Shown one piece after another: positions 1 to 12,068 of a DNA stretch of 64,000 nt. The translations under genes were made by a program, and so were the position numbers. The DNA is from Xylaria sp. FL1777 (lineage: Eukaryota > Ascomycota > Sordariomycetes > Xylariales > Xylariaceae). How positions within the stretch are numbered: position 1 is the first letter of the stretch; each line of letters begins with the position of its first letter. The notes below the pieces were generated by a model that did no database searches, was not told the DNA's origin, and saw nothing but the letters and a program-made list of their open reading frames with translations. The DNA is taken from assembly GCA_022578965.1 (NCBI GenBank), contig MU400706.1, positions 1 to 64,000 on the forward strand, read 5' to 3'.

Positions 1-2943
1 TATAGCATAACTATATACTTATATAGTTTATATATTATTTATATAGCAGTTTTTTATTTTTTTTTTTAGCTATTTTAATAGCATAATATTTATTTGAAAT
101 ATTAACTGCTATAAACTATTTTGCTTAATTAATGTTTTTTTTTATAATTACTAGCAAAATAAAAAAGTATTTATTTGTAATAATAATTATATTTAATAAT
201 TAATAGTTAATTATTACTTGCTATACTAGTTTTTTTTTTTTATTAATTAGTTGTTTTTTATTTTTTATTTTAAGTATTAATACTATAAAATATTTAACAA
301 ATAACTAAGATTTTTTTAAAAATCCTTTTGCTAGATTTTTTTAAATATATTTTTATAAAATGTTTGTTTTATTTCAGCTTATATAGTATACTTAATAAAG
401 CTTTAATTAACATTTTTCTTTAATAAAAATATAATAATTTTATAAGCTATATTTAAGAAGTTTTTTTTTTTTTCTTTTTTTAAATAGTTTGTAAAATTTA
501 TAATATATTTTTAGTATTTTGTTTAAAATTTCTTTTGCGATTTTTCTAATTTTTTTGCTTTATTTTTTATTTTTTTAATTAATAGTTTTTGTTTTTTATT
601 AAATTAAAAGGTTGCTAATCTTTAGCTATAATATTTCTAAAATAATATTATAATTAAATATATTAACAATATTTAATATAATTTGTTTTTTGTATTTTTA
701 TATAAATATATTAAAAAGTTTGGTTTTTTTAAGTATATAACTATTATTATAGCTAAAAATGCTTTTATTAAATCTTTTAATTTTTTAAAATTTTTGCTTA
801 TATTTTTAAAGAATTTTATTTTGTTTTGCTACTTTAAGTAAAATTATGTTAGCTTATGCTTTTAAATTAATTAAAGTATTATATTTCTTTTTTTAATATA
901 TAAGTTTAACTTTAAATTAGTTTTGCTAGTTATTACATTAAACTTTATGTAAAGCCTTAGTTTTTTTAGCTACTTGCTGTTTTTTTAGCAAATATTTATT
1001 TTGTTTTTTGATTTTTTTTTGTAAAATGTTTAAGTGCTTATTTTATTCCGCACTTTAAATATTATTGCGTTTTGTTTTATTTTTGCTTTTAGTTAAGCTT
1101 TAAATCGCAATTTTTAAGCTTTTTTATTTCTAGCAACTATTTTTTAGTATAATTATGCTTTAATTAGCTAGTAATATTTATAGCAGTTATTTTTATATTT
1201 TTTTAAAATAGTATTATAAATATAATTAAAATTTTTTTTAAATGTTATAAATTTTTATAGATTTTTATAGTAAACTATAATTATAATTAATTACTTTAAT
1301 TTATAAAAGTTCTATATTTTTGTTTTTATAATTTGTTTAAAAAACTAATTATTTTTTAGTTTATTAAATAAATATTAATAATAATAATATATTATATAGC
1401 AATTTTATAATATTTTATTATATTTTAAATTTTTTAAGCATAAAATATTATTATTATTTTTTATTATAGTTTTATTATAGTAATAACTTTTAGCAATTAA
1501 TTAAATTGCTAGTTTTAGTTTTTAAAACATATTAGTTTTTGCGCTAACTATTAATACTTTTTTGTTTTATTATATTTAAAGCAGTTTAAACTATAAAAAT
1601 ACTTTATTTATTTTTATTAGTTCTTTTTTTATAGTATTTTTTATAGCTTTTAATTTTATTTATTTTTGCTTTAAAGTTTTATAAGTTCTGTTTTTTTAAG
1701 TTTATTTAGCAATTAAATATTTTAGTAGTTTATAATTAGTTTAATAACTATATTATTTATAGTTATAGTTTTGTTTTTTTAAATATAACTTTTTTTTAAG
1801 CTACATTTTAAGCTTTAATAATTTAAAGTTTTTATAGTTTTATAAATTTATTAACTGCATTAATTTATTACTTTTTATTATTTGCTACTTTTAGTTAAAC
1901 TATTTTTTTAAGTTATATACTAAATAACTTTAATTATTTATATAGCAAATATATTTTTTTATAATTTGTTTTAATAACTGCAAAACTTTTAAATAGTATT
2001 TATATGTTTGTTTATTTTAACTTATATAAATAAAGCATTTAAATTTATTTAGTATAGCACTTTTATTTTAACTTAAAATAATAACTTTATATTTTTGCTT
2101 TAAAAACATATTTTTTAAATTGTTTTATTGTTTTTTATTGTTTTAAACTTTTATAATTTATACTTTTTTCTTAAGTTAAAAAATCTTTTCTTTTTTATAG
2201 CTTTTTTTTTTGTTTTTTTTTTTAAATTAGCATTATTTTTAAAAGTATTCTTTTTTTTTATAGTTATAACATTTAACTTTAAACATATTTTAAGATTATT
2301 ATTTCTGAACTTTATTAATTTGCTTAAACTTTTGTTTAATATTTTTTTAAGTATTTTTTTTTTTTGTTTTTTTTAGTTTTTTTAGTTTTAAAATACTAAT
2401 TAAATAATTATTAATTAATTATAATAGCTATATTAATATATATATTAATTTTTGCAGGTTTATTTATTTTGCATAGTTTATTTTAAACTTAAGTTTTAAG
2501 TTTACTATAAAATAAATAAAATAATGCAAGCTTAAATAATTTTAAGATTGCTATTAATCGTTTAAATTTTATAGTATAATTTATTGCTGCTTTTGTTTGT
2601 TTTAAGCAATAAAGTGCTTTTTTTATATGTTTTGCTTTTTAAGTATTTTTAAATAGTACTTTTATTTAATTTTTAAACTTAATATAGTTCTTAAAATTTT
2701 TTTTTGTTTTTAGCTTAAAATTAGTTAACTTGTTAGCTTTTAAAAAATCTTTTAAAATAAATTAAAACTATTTTAATACTTTTTTTAACAAAAATTATAA
2801 AATAGTTATTATTTTTTGATTTTTTTTTATAATAATAATAAAATACTATTTTAAATAAAGTTTAGCATAAATTAAAAAAGCTTTTATATTTATAAATTTA
2901 TTATAAAGCTTTAAAGCAATAAGTTTCAAACTTTTAATGTTTA

Positions 2944-3459
2944 TATAACAGACTTATTATATATTAATATAACAGGTTTGCTTTTAAGGTCTTAATTTGC
3001 AGGTAATAATAGAATCCTTAACAGTAGTTCATTAAGGAGGTTTTTAGGGTACTTTTATTACTATGCATTAATAAAGGTCTTAAAAGATTAAAAGTAATAA
3101 ATATATTAGTGCTTAGTAGTTATAAAAAATTAATAGCTAAAGAACTAAAACTAAGTAAATAACTAAATATAAAAAGTACATGTTTATATAAACAAAAGAA
3201 ACAGTAGTAATAATTTATAAACATTGCTTTTTTTAATAAACTTAATGCTATATTGTTTTAAGTTTAAAGCTTAATAAACTTAACGCTTAAGTTTATTAAG
3301 TTTAAAGCTTAATAAACTTAACGCTTAAATTTATTAAGTTTATGCATTAAACCTTTATAGTAGTTTAAATATATATTTTTTTAATAAATAGGACTTTTTT
3401 TACGTATGCTTTTTTTATACTTAGCTTTTTAATTAGCTTAGTTAGCCTATTTTGTAACA
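2944..3459 (-). repeat. Left (3') LTR of element B
   Basis: 516 bp, the same length as the right LTR of B. It contains two copies of a 38-nt direct repeat (about 3254-3340) built on AAGCTTAATAAACTTAACGC. One end (2944-3175) is shared with the LTRs of A and C. The other end (about 3180-3459) is unlike theirs. Compared with its partner it is the more RIP-mutated copy. Confidence 0.92.
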
Positions 3460-3559
3460 TTATTTTTTTTTTTTTATAATTGTTGTTTTAACAATTCTAT
3501 ATTTTCTTTTTTGTAAGTTTTTTTTTTTTATTTTTTATTTTTTGTTTTTTGTGTTTATT

Positions 3560-4120
3560 ATGTTTAGTAAGGTTTCTAAAAAACCTCGCTTATTGCGTTT
3601 TAAATAAAAAGCTTAACAAAACTTTGCTTTGCTTTTTTTTATTAAACTAAAATTAATTAAAATAGCTTTATGTTTTTGCTGCAATTATTATAGCATAAAA
3701 TGTTTAATGTTAAAATTTAACTTTAATTAATGTGTTAAATGTATTGCAGCTAAACAAGCAAATTGCAACGCTGGAAGTTTGTTTTTAAAGCAAATATAGC
3801 AGCTTACTTTTTAGCACAAAAAGCTAAAAAATAAATTAAACTTGCTAATAAAAAAGCATAAAAAAATAAGTGCAAAAATCTGCTATTTTAAGCAACAAAA
3901 AAAACTATAGCAAAAAAAAATAACTACTATTATAGCTTATAGTTTAAATAGTTTAAAAAAGCTTAAGCAAGTTAAAGCAAAAAAGCGCTATATAGCTAAA
4001 AAACAAAAATAGCGCGTTAAAGTAGCACAACTATTGCTAGTTATTTTTTTAAAGCTTAATTAAAACGTATTAAACGCTTTGTTTAAAGTTAATCTTTTTT
4101 TTTTAGCTTTAGCTAGTTAA
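3560..4120 (+). pseudogene. Antisense Cys-rich/coiled ORF relic inside element B
   Basis: One plus-strand frame from the ATG at 3560 to the TAA at 4118-4120 has no net frameshift and is interrupted only by TAA/TAG. Single C-to-T or G-to-A changes in Gln or Trp codons would explain these stops. From 3671 it reads Cys-Phe-Cys-Cys, a Cys 8 codons later, then C-V-K-C followed by Cys after seven residues. A long Lys/Gln/Ala-rich, helix-prone tail follows. The same layout is in element C at 18402-18902. It lies between pol and the 3' LTR, antisense to pol. The Cys pattern resembles small zinc-knuckle-like proteins that I recall being predicted around fungal repeats; that link comes from memory and is untested. 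It could not encode a protein now. Confidence 0.6.
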
Positions 4121-6289
4121 AGTATTAACAATAAAACTAGTTTATAATTATTTTAGCAGTTTTTAAGTATTTTTTAAGTTTTTAAGTATTATTAGCGTAT
4201 AAATATCTTTTTTATTTAATAAAATACTTAATGTTATTATTGTTTTAACAAAAATTTAATATATTTTTAACCTTATAAATGTTTTAATTTATTTTTATTT
4301 TTAGTTATATTTTAATAAGTGTTTTAATAAGTGCTAGTTTTAGTAAAAAAATATAAAAAACAAGGTAAATTTGTATGTTTTTTAGTAATAATAGTTTATA
4401 ATTAGTAAATAAAATAACTTTTTTAATTTTAAAAAAACTAAGTTTTTTAAATTTTAATTTATTGCTTAGTTGTTTTGTTTTAATTTAAAGGATATTAATG
4501 TTTATATTTTGTTTTTGTTATAGCAAGTAAACCTTGTTTTCTTTTTTAAAAGTTAGTTCTTTAGTTCGTTTTTTATTATAATATATTAATATCCGTTGTT
4601 ATAAAAATTAAAAGCATAGTTATAGTTTAGCTTATAGCGTTTTAATCTTTATTATAATAATTCTTGCTTAAGGTATTATAGTTAAAATAACAAGTGCTTT
4701 TATTAATGTTTTTTTTTGTTTTTTAATAGTTGCTTGCTGTTTATAAATAGCCTTATATAAAAATATGTTTATATCTTTATTTGTTAATATATTATATAAA
4801 ATCTATGTTATTAGTAATAGTTTTACTTAATTATTTTATTAATAATTAATATAACTTTATAAATATTATTTTAATATTTAGTTTAGTTTTTTTATTTGTT
4901 TATTTATTTGTAAGTAGTAAGCAGTTAAAAACTTTAGTTTAACACTAATAAGTTTAAAAAAGCTAGTTTTAAACTTAAAAGTAAACAATTTATTTTAGTT
5001 TAAAATAATCCTTTTTAGTAATTTATGCTTATTTAAATATTAGCATATAAAAGCATATATAAGTTATTTAGCTATTATATTTCCTTTAAACAATAAAAAG
5101 TAAACGTACTTAATAAGTTTATTAATAATAACTTATATTTTATTATATTATATTTTTATAACTAAATTAATTAATAAAAATAATACTATAATAAAATCTT
5201 AAGCAATAGTATGCTATGCTTGTTTAAATATTTATATAAGTTATAGCAGTTTATAAAGCTTATATTAAGCTATTTTAGTTTTATTGCAAATATTACACTT
5301 TTTTATAATAGATTTAATTATGTTTTATAGTTCTAAAAAATTGTACTTTTTTTATAGTTGTTTAATTATTTTTGTTATTTTTTAGTATTTATATAATAAG
5401 TATTTATAAAATTTCTTAATAAACTTATTTTGTAAAAATTCTAGTAAATAAACCTTATATTTATATATTAGCTTATTATTTTTTAATCTTTTGTGTTTTT
5501 ATAGTTATGCTAACTTTTTTAAGTTATAAGCTTATTATAGCTATATATCTATAAAGTCTTTAAGTATAATTTTAACTTTTAAGCTTTTATTTTTTTAAGA
5601 ATATAATATTGAAATGTTTTTTTTTAGAACTTTAAATCCTTTTTAACTTTATTAACTAAGTATATTTGCTTAAATGTTTTTTTTTTCCTTAATATAATAT
5701 ATTTTAAAGTTAAATTTAAAAAAAAAAACTATTTAATTTTTATGTTATTTAATAATCTTTTGCATAGTTATAAATTTTGTTAAGTTTTAATAATTTAAAT
5801 AAATTTTAATTAGCTTTATAGTTCTTATAAAAAACAGTTTTTATTTTTTAAGTACTATAATAATTGCAAGCAGTTCTTTATTATATATAAGGTATTATAA
5901 TGCTATATTTTGTAGTGCTTTAAAGTAATAAGCTATTAAATGCTATTTTTTATTATTTTTTAGTTGTTTTAAAATTTCTATAATTATACTATTTAAAGCA
6001 TTTATTTTTAGCTTTTTCTTTTTCTATAAATTAAATAGTTTAATTATAAAATTAAAAATAACTTTTAGTTTTAGTTTTTCAAAAGCTTTTTAAGCTTTCT
6101 TTAACATTAAAAAAAACTTTCTTTTATATTTTTTCTTTGTATACTTTATAAAGTAAAATGCTATTTTTTCAAAGTTTTAAATTAACATTTAAACATAGTT
6201 TAAAAATCTTAATGCTTATTATATGTTTATAATAATAGCTAAGTTAAATATTTTCTAGTTTTATACTGTATTAATTTTTAACTATTAAA

Positions 6290-6490
6290 TTTATATTTGT
6301 TTTAAAGTAATTATAAATCTTAAAAAGTCGATTTTTTATATATGCTATATATATTTCTTTATGTTAAGTTATAATTTTGCTTGTTTAAGTATTTTTAATA
6401 CTTAAGTTATGTGTTTTTTATGTTCTTTTAATGTTTTAAAATAAATTAAAATATTATTTAAATAAATAAACATAAACTTGTTTAAAAACT
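6290..6490 (-). pseudogene. Reverse transcriptase fragment of element B (RIP-mutated)
   Basis: On the minus strand a frame reads YLNNILIY at 6464-6441, followed by K-T-L-K-E-H and V-L-K-I-L-K-Q-A-K-L, with stops at Gln/Trp-like sites. This is the Ty3/gypsy reverse transcriptase signature YLDDILIYS followed by the E-H-x(2)-H-V-x-V-L helix. Both catalytic aspartates (palm domain) read Asn, consistent with GAY to AAY by RIP on the complementary strand. The frame continues without net indels, so the element died by point mutation and not by rearrangement. Confidence 0.88.
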
Positions 6491-9400
6491 TTTGTAAAAT
6501 TATTATTATTATGTATTAAAAGCTAGCTAATATGTTTTATAGTTTTTATAGCATAACTATATATTTATATAGTTTATATACTGTTTATATAGCAGTTTTT
6601 TATTTTTTTTTTTTAGCTATTTTAATAACATAATATTTATTTGGAATATTAACTATTATAAACTATTTTGCTTAGCTAATATTTTTTTTTATAGTTATTA
6701 ATAAAGTAAAAAAGTATTTATTTATAATAATAATTATGTTTAATAATTAGTAGTTAATTATTATTTATTATATTAGTTTTCTTTTTTTATTAATTAGTTG
6801 TTTTTTATTTTTTATTTTAAGTACTAGCACTATAAAGTATTTAGCAAATAATTAAAATTCTTTTAAAAATTTTTTTGCTAAATTTTTTTAAATATATTTC
6901 TATAAAGCGTTTGTTTTGTTTAAGCTTATATAATATATTTAATAAAGCTTTAGTTAACATTTTTTTTTAATAAAAATATAATAATTTCATAAGCTATATT
7001 TAAAAAGTTCTTTTTTTTTTTTTTTTTTAAATAGTTTATAAAATTTATAATATACTTTTAATATTTTGTTTAAGATTTTTTTTGCAATTTTTCTAATTTT
7101 TTTGCTTTATTTTTTACTTTTTTAATTAATAGTTTTTGCTTTTTATTAAATCAAAAAATCGCTAGTTTTTAGCTATAATATTCCTAAAATAATGTTATAA
7201 TTAAATATATTAGCAATATTTAATATAATTTGTTTTTTATGTTTTTTTATAAATATATTAAAAAGTTTGGTTTTTTTAAGTATATAACTGTTATTATAGC
7301 TAAAAGTGCTTTTATTAAATCTTTTAATTTTTTAAGATCTTTGCTTATATTTCTAAAAAATCTTATTTTATTTTATTACTTTAAATAAAATTATATTAGC
7401 TTGTGCTTTTAAGTTAATTAAAGTGTTATATTTTTTTCTTTAATATATAAGTTTAACTTTAAATTAGTTTTGCTAGTTATTATATTAAACTTTACATAAA
7501 GCTTTAGTTTTTTTAGCTATTTGCTGCTTTTTTAGTAAGTACTTATTTTATTTTTTAACTTTTTTTTATTAAATATTTAAATGCTTGTTTTATTTTGTAC
7601 TTTAGATATTATTGCGCTTTATTTTATTTTTGCTTTTAGTTAAGCTTTAAATTGCAGTTTTTAAGCTTTTTTGCTTTTAGCAATTATTTTTTAGTATAAT
7701 TATGCTTTAATTAGCTAGTAATATTTACAGTAGTTATTTTTACATTTTTTTAAACTAATGTTATAAATATAATTAAAATTCTTTTTAAATGTTGTAAATT
7801 TTTATAAATCTTTGTAGTAAACTATAATTATAACTAACTACTTTAATTTATAAAAGTTCTATATTTTTATTTTTGCAATTTATTTAAAAAATTAATTATT
7901 TTTTAATTTGTTAAATAAGTATTAATAGCAATAATATACTACATAATAATTTTATAATACTTTGTTATGTTTTAAATCTTTTAAGCATAAAATATTATTA
8001 TTATTTTTTATTATAGTTTTATTATAATAATAACTTTTAGCAATTAGTTAAATTACTAGCTTTAGTTTTTAAAACATATTAGTTTTTGCGTTAATTATTA
8101 GTGTTTTTTTGTTTTATTATATTTAAAGCAGTTTAAGCTATAAAAATATTTTATTTATTTTTATTAGTTCTTTTTTTGTAGTATTTTTTATAGCTTTTAA
8201 TTTTATTTGTTTTTGCTTTAAAGTTTTATAAGTTTTATTTTTTTAAGTTTATTTAGCAACTAAATGTTTTAGTAGTTTATAATTAGTTTAATAACTATAT
8301 TATTTATAGTTATAGTTTTGTTTTTTTAAATATAACTTTTTTTTAAGCTATATTTTAAGCTTTAATAGTTTAAAGTTTTTATAGTTTTATAAGTTTACTA
8401 ACTATATTAACTTATTACTTTTTATTGTTTGTTACTTTTAATTAAATTATTTTTTTAAGTTATATATTAAACAACTTTAATTATTTATATAGCAAATATA
8501 TTTTTTTGCAATTTGTTTTAATAATTATAAAGCTTTTAAATAATATTTATATGCTTGTTTATTTTAACTTATATAAATAAAGTATTTAAATTTGTTTAAT
8601 ATAGCACTTTTGTTTTAACTTAAAATAGCAACTTTATATTTTTGCTTTAAAAACGTATTTTTTAAATTGTTTTGTTGTTTTTTGTTGTTTTAAACTTTTA
8701 TAACTTGTATTTTTTTCTTAAGTTAAGAAATCTTTTCTTTTTTATAGCTTTTTTTTTTGTTCTTTTTCTTAAATTAGCATTGTTTTTAAAAGTGTTTTTT
8801 TTTTTTATAGTTATAATATTTAACTTTAAATATATTTTAGAATTATTATTTTTAAACTTTATTAATTTGCTTAGATCTTTATTTAATACTTTTTTAAGTA
8901 TTCTTTTTTTTGTTTTTTTTAGTTTTTTTAGTTTTAAAATACTAGTTAAATAATTGTAAATTAATTATAATAGCTATATTAATATATGTATTAATTTTTG
9001 CTAGTTTATTTATTTTACATAGTTTATTTTAAACTTAAGTTTTAAGTTTACTATAAAATAAATAAAATAATATAAGCTTAAATAATTTTAAAATTGCTAC
9101 TAATTGTTTAAATTTTATAGCGTAATTTATTACTGCTTTTATTTGTTTTAAGCAGTAAAATGCTTTTTTTATATATTTTGCTTTTTAAGTATTTTTAAAT
9201 AATACTTTTATTTAATTTTTAAACTTAACGTAATTTTTAAAAATTTTTTTTATTTTTAGCTTAAAGTTAGTTAACTTATTAGCTTTTAAAAAATCTTTTA
9301 AAATAAGTTAAAACTATTTTAGTACTTTTTTTAATAAAAACTATAAAATAATTATTACTTTTTAATCTTTTTTTGTAATAGTAATAAAGTATTATTTTAA

Positions 9401-10160
9401 ATAAAGTTTAGCATAAATTAAAAAAGCTTTTATATTTGTAAATTTATTATAAGGCTTTAAAGCAATAAGTTTAAAACTTTTAATGTTTAGCATTCTTAAC
9501 ATTATAAATAATTTTAATAATAAAAGCAGCAATAGTAATAAAAAGTTAGGTTTTTTATTTTAAGTTACTACTTTAAGTATAGCAGTAATAAAAATAAGCG
9601 TTAAGTTTACTAGTAGTAATATTAACATTAGTTATAACGTAATTATTTATTTAAAACCTTAATTTATTATTATAATAGCAGTTATTATTGCTGCTTTAAT
9701 TATTATAACTAATGTTTACGCTAATTTAAAAGTTATAACGCTTAATATTTAAGCTATTCTTTAAGTTAAAGCAATTAGTTTGCTTTATAACGCTAGCATT
9801 AATATTAGTTCTTTTTTACTACTGCTGCTTAACTTTTTTTTTTTTACTACTGCTTTTTTTTTAATAAAAATAGCTAGTAAAAATACTAAAGTTTGTTATT
9901 TTAATACGTTGCTAGTTCTAAAAGTTTTTAAAATCTTTAAACTTAATTTTTAACTTTTTGTTTTTAGTAATATAACCTAGATTTAGTTTATTAGTTATTA
10001 AATAAAGTTTACTTACGTAATATTATTTAGCATTTTTGTTTTTTAAATATCTTTTTAGTATACTTTTAAAAGTTTATTTTATAAATTGTTTATTATTTAA
10101 CTTTATATACTAATATTTATTCTTATATATTAAGTTCTATTAATTAAAAAGCTATTAAAG

Positions 10161-10676
10161 TATAACGGACTTATTATACATTAATATAATAGGTTTGCTT
10201 TTAAAGTCTTAATTTGCAAGTAATAATAGGATTTTTAATAGTAGTTCATTAAAGAAGTTTTTAAAGTACTTTTACTATTATGCATTAATAAAAGTCTTAA
10301 AGAATTAAAAGTAATAAATATATTAATGCTTAGTAGTTATAAAAAATTAATAGCTAAAAAACTAGAACTAAGTAAGTAATTAAATATAAAAAGTGCATAT
10401 TTATATAAACAAAAAAAACAGTAATAATAATTTATAAACATTATTTCCTTTAATAAACTTAATACTATATTGTTTTAAGTTTAAGGCTTAATAAACTTAA
10501 CGCTTAAGTTTGTTAAGTTTAAAGCTTAATAAACTTAACGCTTAAGTTTGTTAAGTTTATGCATTAAACCCCTATAGTGGTTTAAATATATATTCTTTTA
10601 ACAAATAGGACTCCTTTTGCGCATGCCTTTTTTACACCTGGCCTTTTAACCGGCCTAGTTAGCTTATTTTGTAACA
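10161..10676 (-). repeat. Right (5') LTR of element B
   Basis: 516 bp, paired with 2944-3459. The last 70 bases (10608-10676) are less degraded than in the left copy: where the left LTR reads T or A this copy still reads C or G at a dozen sites. It keeps the same 38-nt duplicated block near 10475-10560. Confidence 0.92.
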
Positions 10677-11353
10677 GTTTAATATTTTTAATATTATAAA
10701 TAATCTTAATAATAAAAGGAGTAATAATAATAAAAAGTTAAGTTTTTTATTTTAAGTTATTACTTTAAGTATAGCAGTAATAAAAATAAACATTAAGTTT
10801 ACTAATAGTAATATTAATATTAGTTATAATATAATTGCTTATTTAAAGCTTTAATTTATTATTATAATAGTAAATATTATTGCTGCTTTAATTATTATAG
10901 CTAATATTTATGCTAGTTTAAAAGTTATAACGCTTAATATTTAAGCTATTTTTTAAGTTAAAGCAACTAGTTTGCTTTATAATACTAGCATTAATATTAA
11001 TTCTTTTTTATTGCTGCTATTTAACTTTTTTTTTCTTACTATTGCTTTTTTTTTAATAAAAGTAGCTAATAAAAGTGCTAAAGTTTATTGTTTTAATACA
11101 TTGCTAGTTTTAAAGATTTTTAAGATTTTTAAACTTAATTTTTAACTTTTTGTTTTTAGTAGTATAATCTAAATTTAGTTTTATTAGTTATTAAGTAAAG
11201 TTTACTTATATAATGCTATTTAGCATTTTTGTTTTTTAAATATTTTCTTAATATACCTTTAAAAGTTTGTTTTATAAATTGCTTATTATTTAACTTTTTA
11301 TACTAATATTTGTTTTTATATATTAAGTTTTATTAATTAAAAAGCTATTAAAA

Positions 11354-11847
11354 TATAACAAACTTATTATATATTAATATAATAAGTTTACTTTTAAAGT
11401 TTTAATTTGCAGGTAATAATAGGATTCTTAATAATAGTTCATTAAAAAGATTTTCGAAGTACTTTTACTACTATACATTAATAAAAGTCTTAAAAATTTA
11501 AAAGTAATAAATATATTAATGCTTAGTAGTTATAAAAAATTAATAGCTAAAAAACTAAAACTAAATAAATAACTAAATATAAAAAGTACATAATTATATA
11601 AACAAAAAAAAAGTAAGAAAAGTAGTAACCTTTTTTAAATTATTGCAAGTTTAATAAGCACTAAATTATTATAAGCTTAGTAAGCCTTAAATTATTATAA
11701 GCTTAATAAGCCTTAAATTATTGTAAGCTTAATAAGCTAAATAAATCGTTACGTAACTTTAGCTCTAGCTAGCAAAAAAAAAAGTACAAAGTATATATAA
11801 AGGCATTAAGCCGCTTTAAAGGCCACCCTTGTGCTAATTTCGTAACA
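11354..11847 (-). repeat. 5' LTR of element A
   Basis: 494 bp, homologous to the 521-bp LTRs of element C. It is about 27 bp shorter because it has one fewer copy of a roughly 26-nt tandem unit (AAGCTTARTAAGCYTTAAAT) at 11640-11735. It ends in CGTAACA at 11847. Confidence 0.88.
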
Positions 11848-11860
11848 CTATACTTTAAAG

Positions 11861-12068
11861 CTAAAATAATAATAGCAATAATAATAATAGCAATAATAAT
11901 AATAACAATAATAATAAAACGGAATTTAATAATAAAACAAGATTTAAACAATAAAACTAAATTTAATAATAAAACTAAATTTAATAATAAAACTAAAAAT
12001 AATAGCAGTATTAACAATAATAATACTAATAATAGTAATACTAATAATAATAGTAATACTAAAAATAA
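11861..12068. repeat. Imperfect AAT/CAA trinucleotide microsatellite
   Basis: Long runs of AATAATAAT are interrupted by AGC, AAC and ACT triplets. The minus-strand 101-aa Leu-rich frame here is only a translation of the repeat. Confidence 0.85.

Larger units (their letters stand above)
2944..10676 (-). mobile_element. Element B: complete, RIP-degraded Ty3/gypsy LTR retrotransposon (7733 bp) nested in A
   Basis: Two 516-bp LTRs (2944-3459 and 10161-10676) flank a 6.7-kb internal region. The five bases GTTTA occur at 2939-2943 and 10677-10681 as a target-site duplication. Removing B plus one copy restores continuous element A sequence. On the minus strand the LTR begins TGTTAC and ends GTTATA (a RIP-altered CA terminus). 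A purine run (about A13 then TAA) lies just before the left LTR, as a polypurine tract should for minus-strand orientation. Reverse transcriptase is recognisable near 6453-6464. The internal region aligns with C except the 600 bp next to the left LTR, which is diverged. Nothing here can encode an active element. Confidence 0.93.
1..11847 (-). mobile_element. Element A: RIP-degraded Ty3/gypsy LTR retrotransposon, left part outside window, split by element B
   Basis: The parts belonging to A are 1-2943 and 10682-11353 (internal) plus the LTR 11354-11847. Positions 1-2943 align base for base, apart from transitions, with 21338-24258 of element C. The match resumes after B at 10682, equivalent to C from about 24262. 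A therefore lies on the minus strand, with its 5' LTR at the right. Its reverse transcriptase, integrase and 3' LTR would lie left of position 1. Base composition is extremely AT-rich and every frame is broken by stops, as expected of RIP. The flank right of the LTR is CTATA, but the partner duplication is out of view. The long AT ORFs here, such as 2128-2376, are low-complexity Phe/Leu frames and not genes. Confidence 0.85.

Noticed and set aside
2128..2376. 82-aa Phe/Leu-rich ORF, repeated at 8672-8953
   Set aside because: Antisense low-complexity frame inside the retroelement internal region. It exists because RIP made T-rich codons and is broken in the third copy.
2944..11847. Tandem LTR-internal-LTR-internal-LTR array formed by LTR recombination
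   Set aside because: B has its own exact GTTTA duplication, and A's sequence is continuous across it. The middle LTRs also differ in type from A's. Nested insertion fits better.
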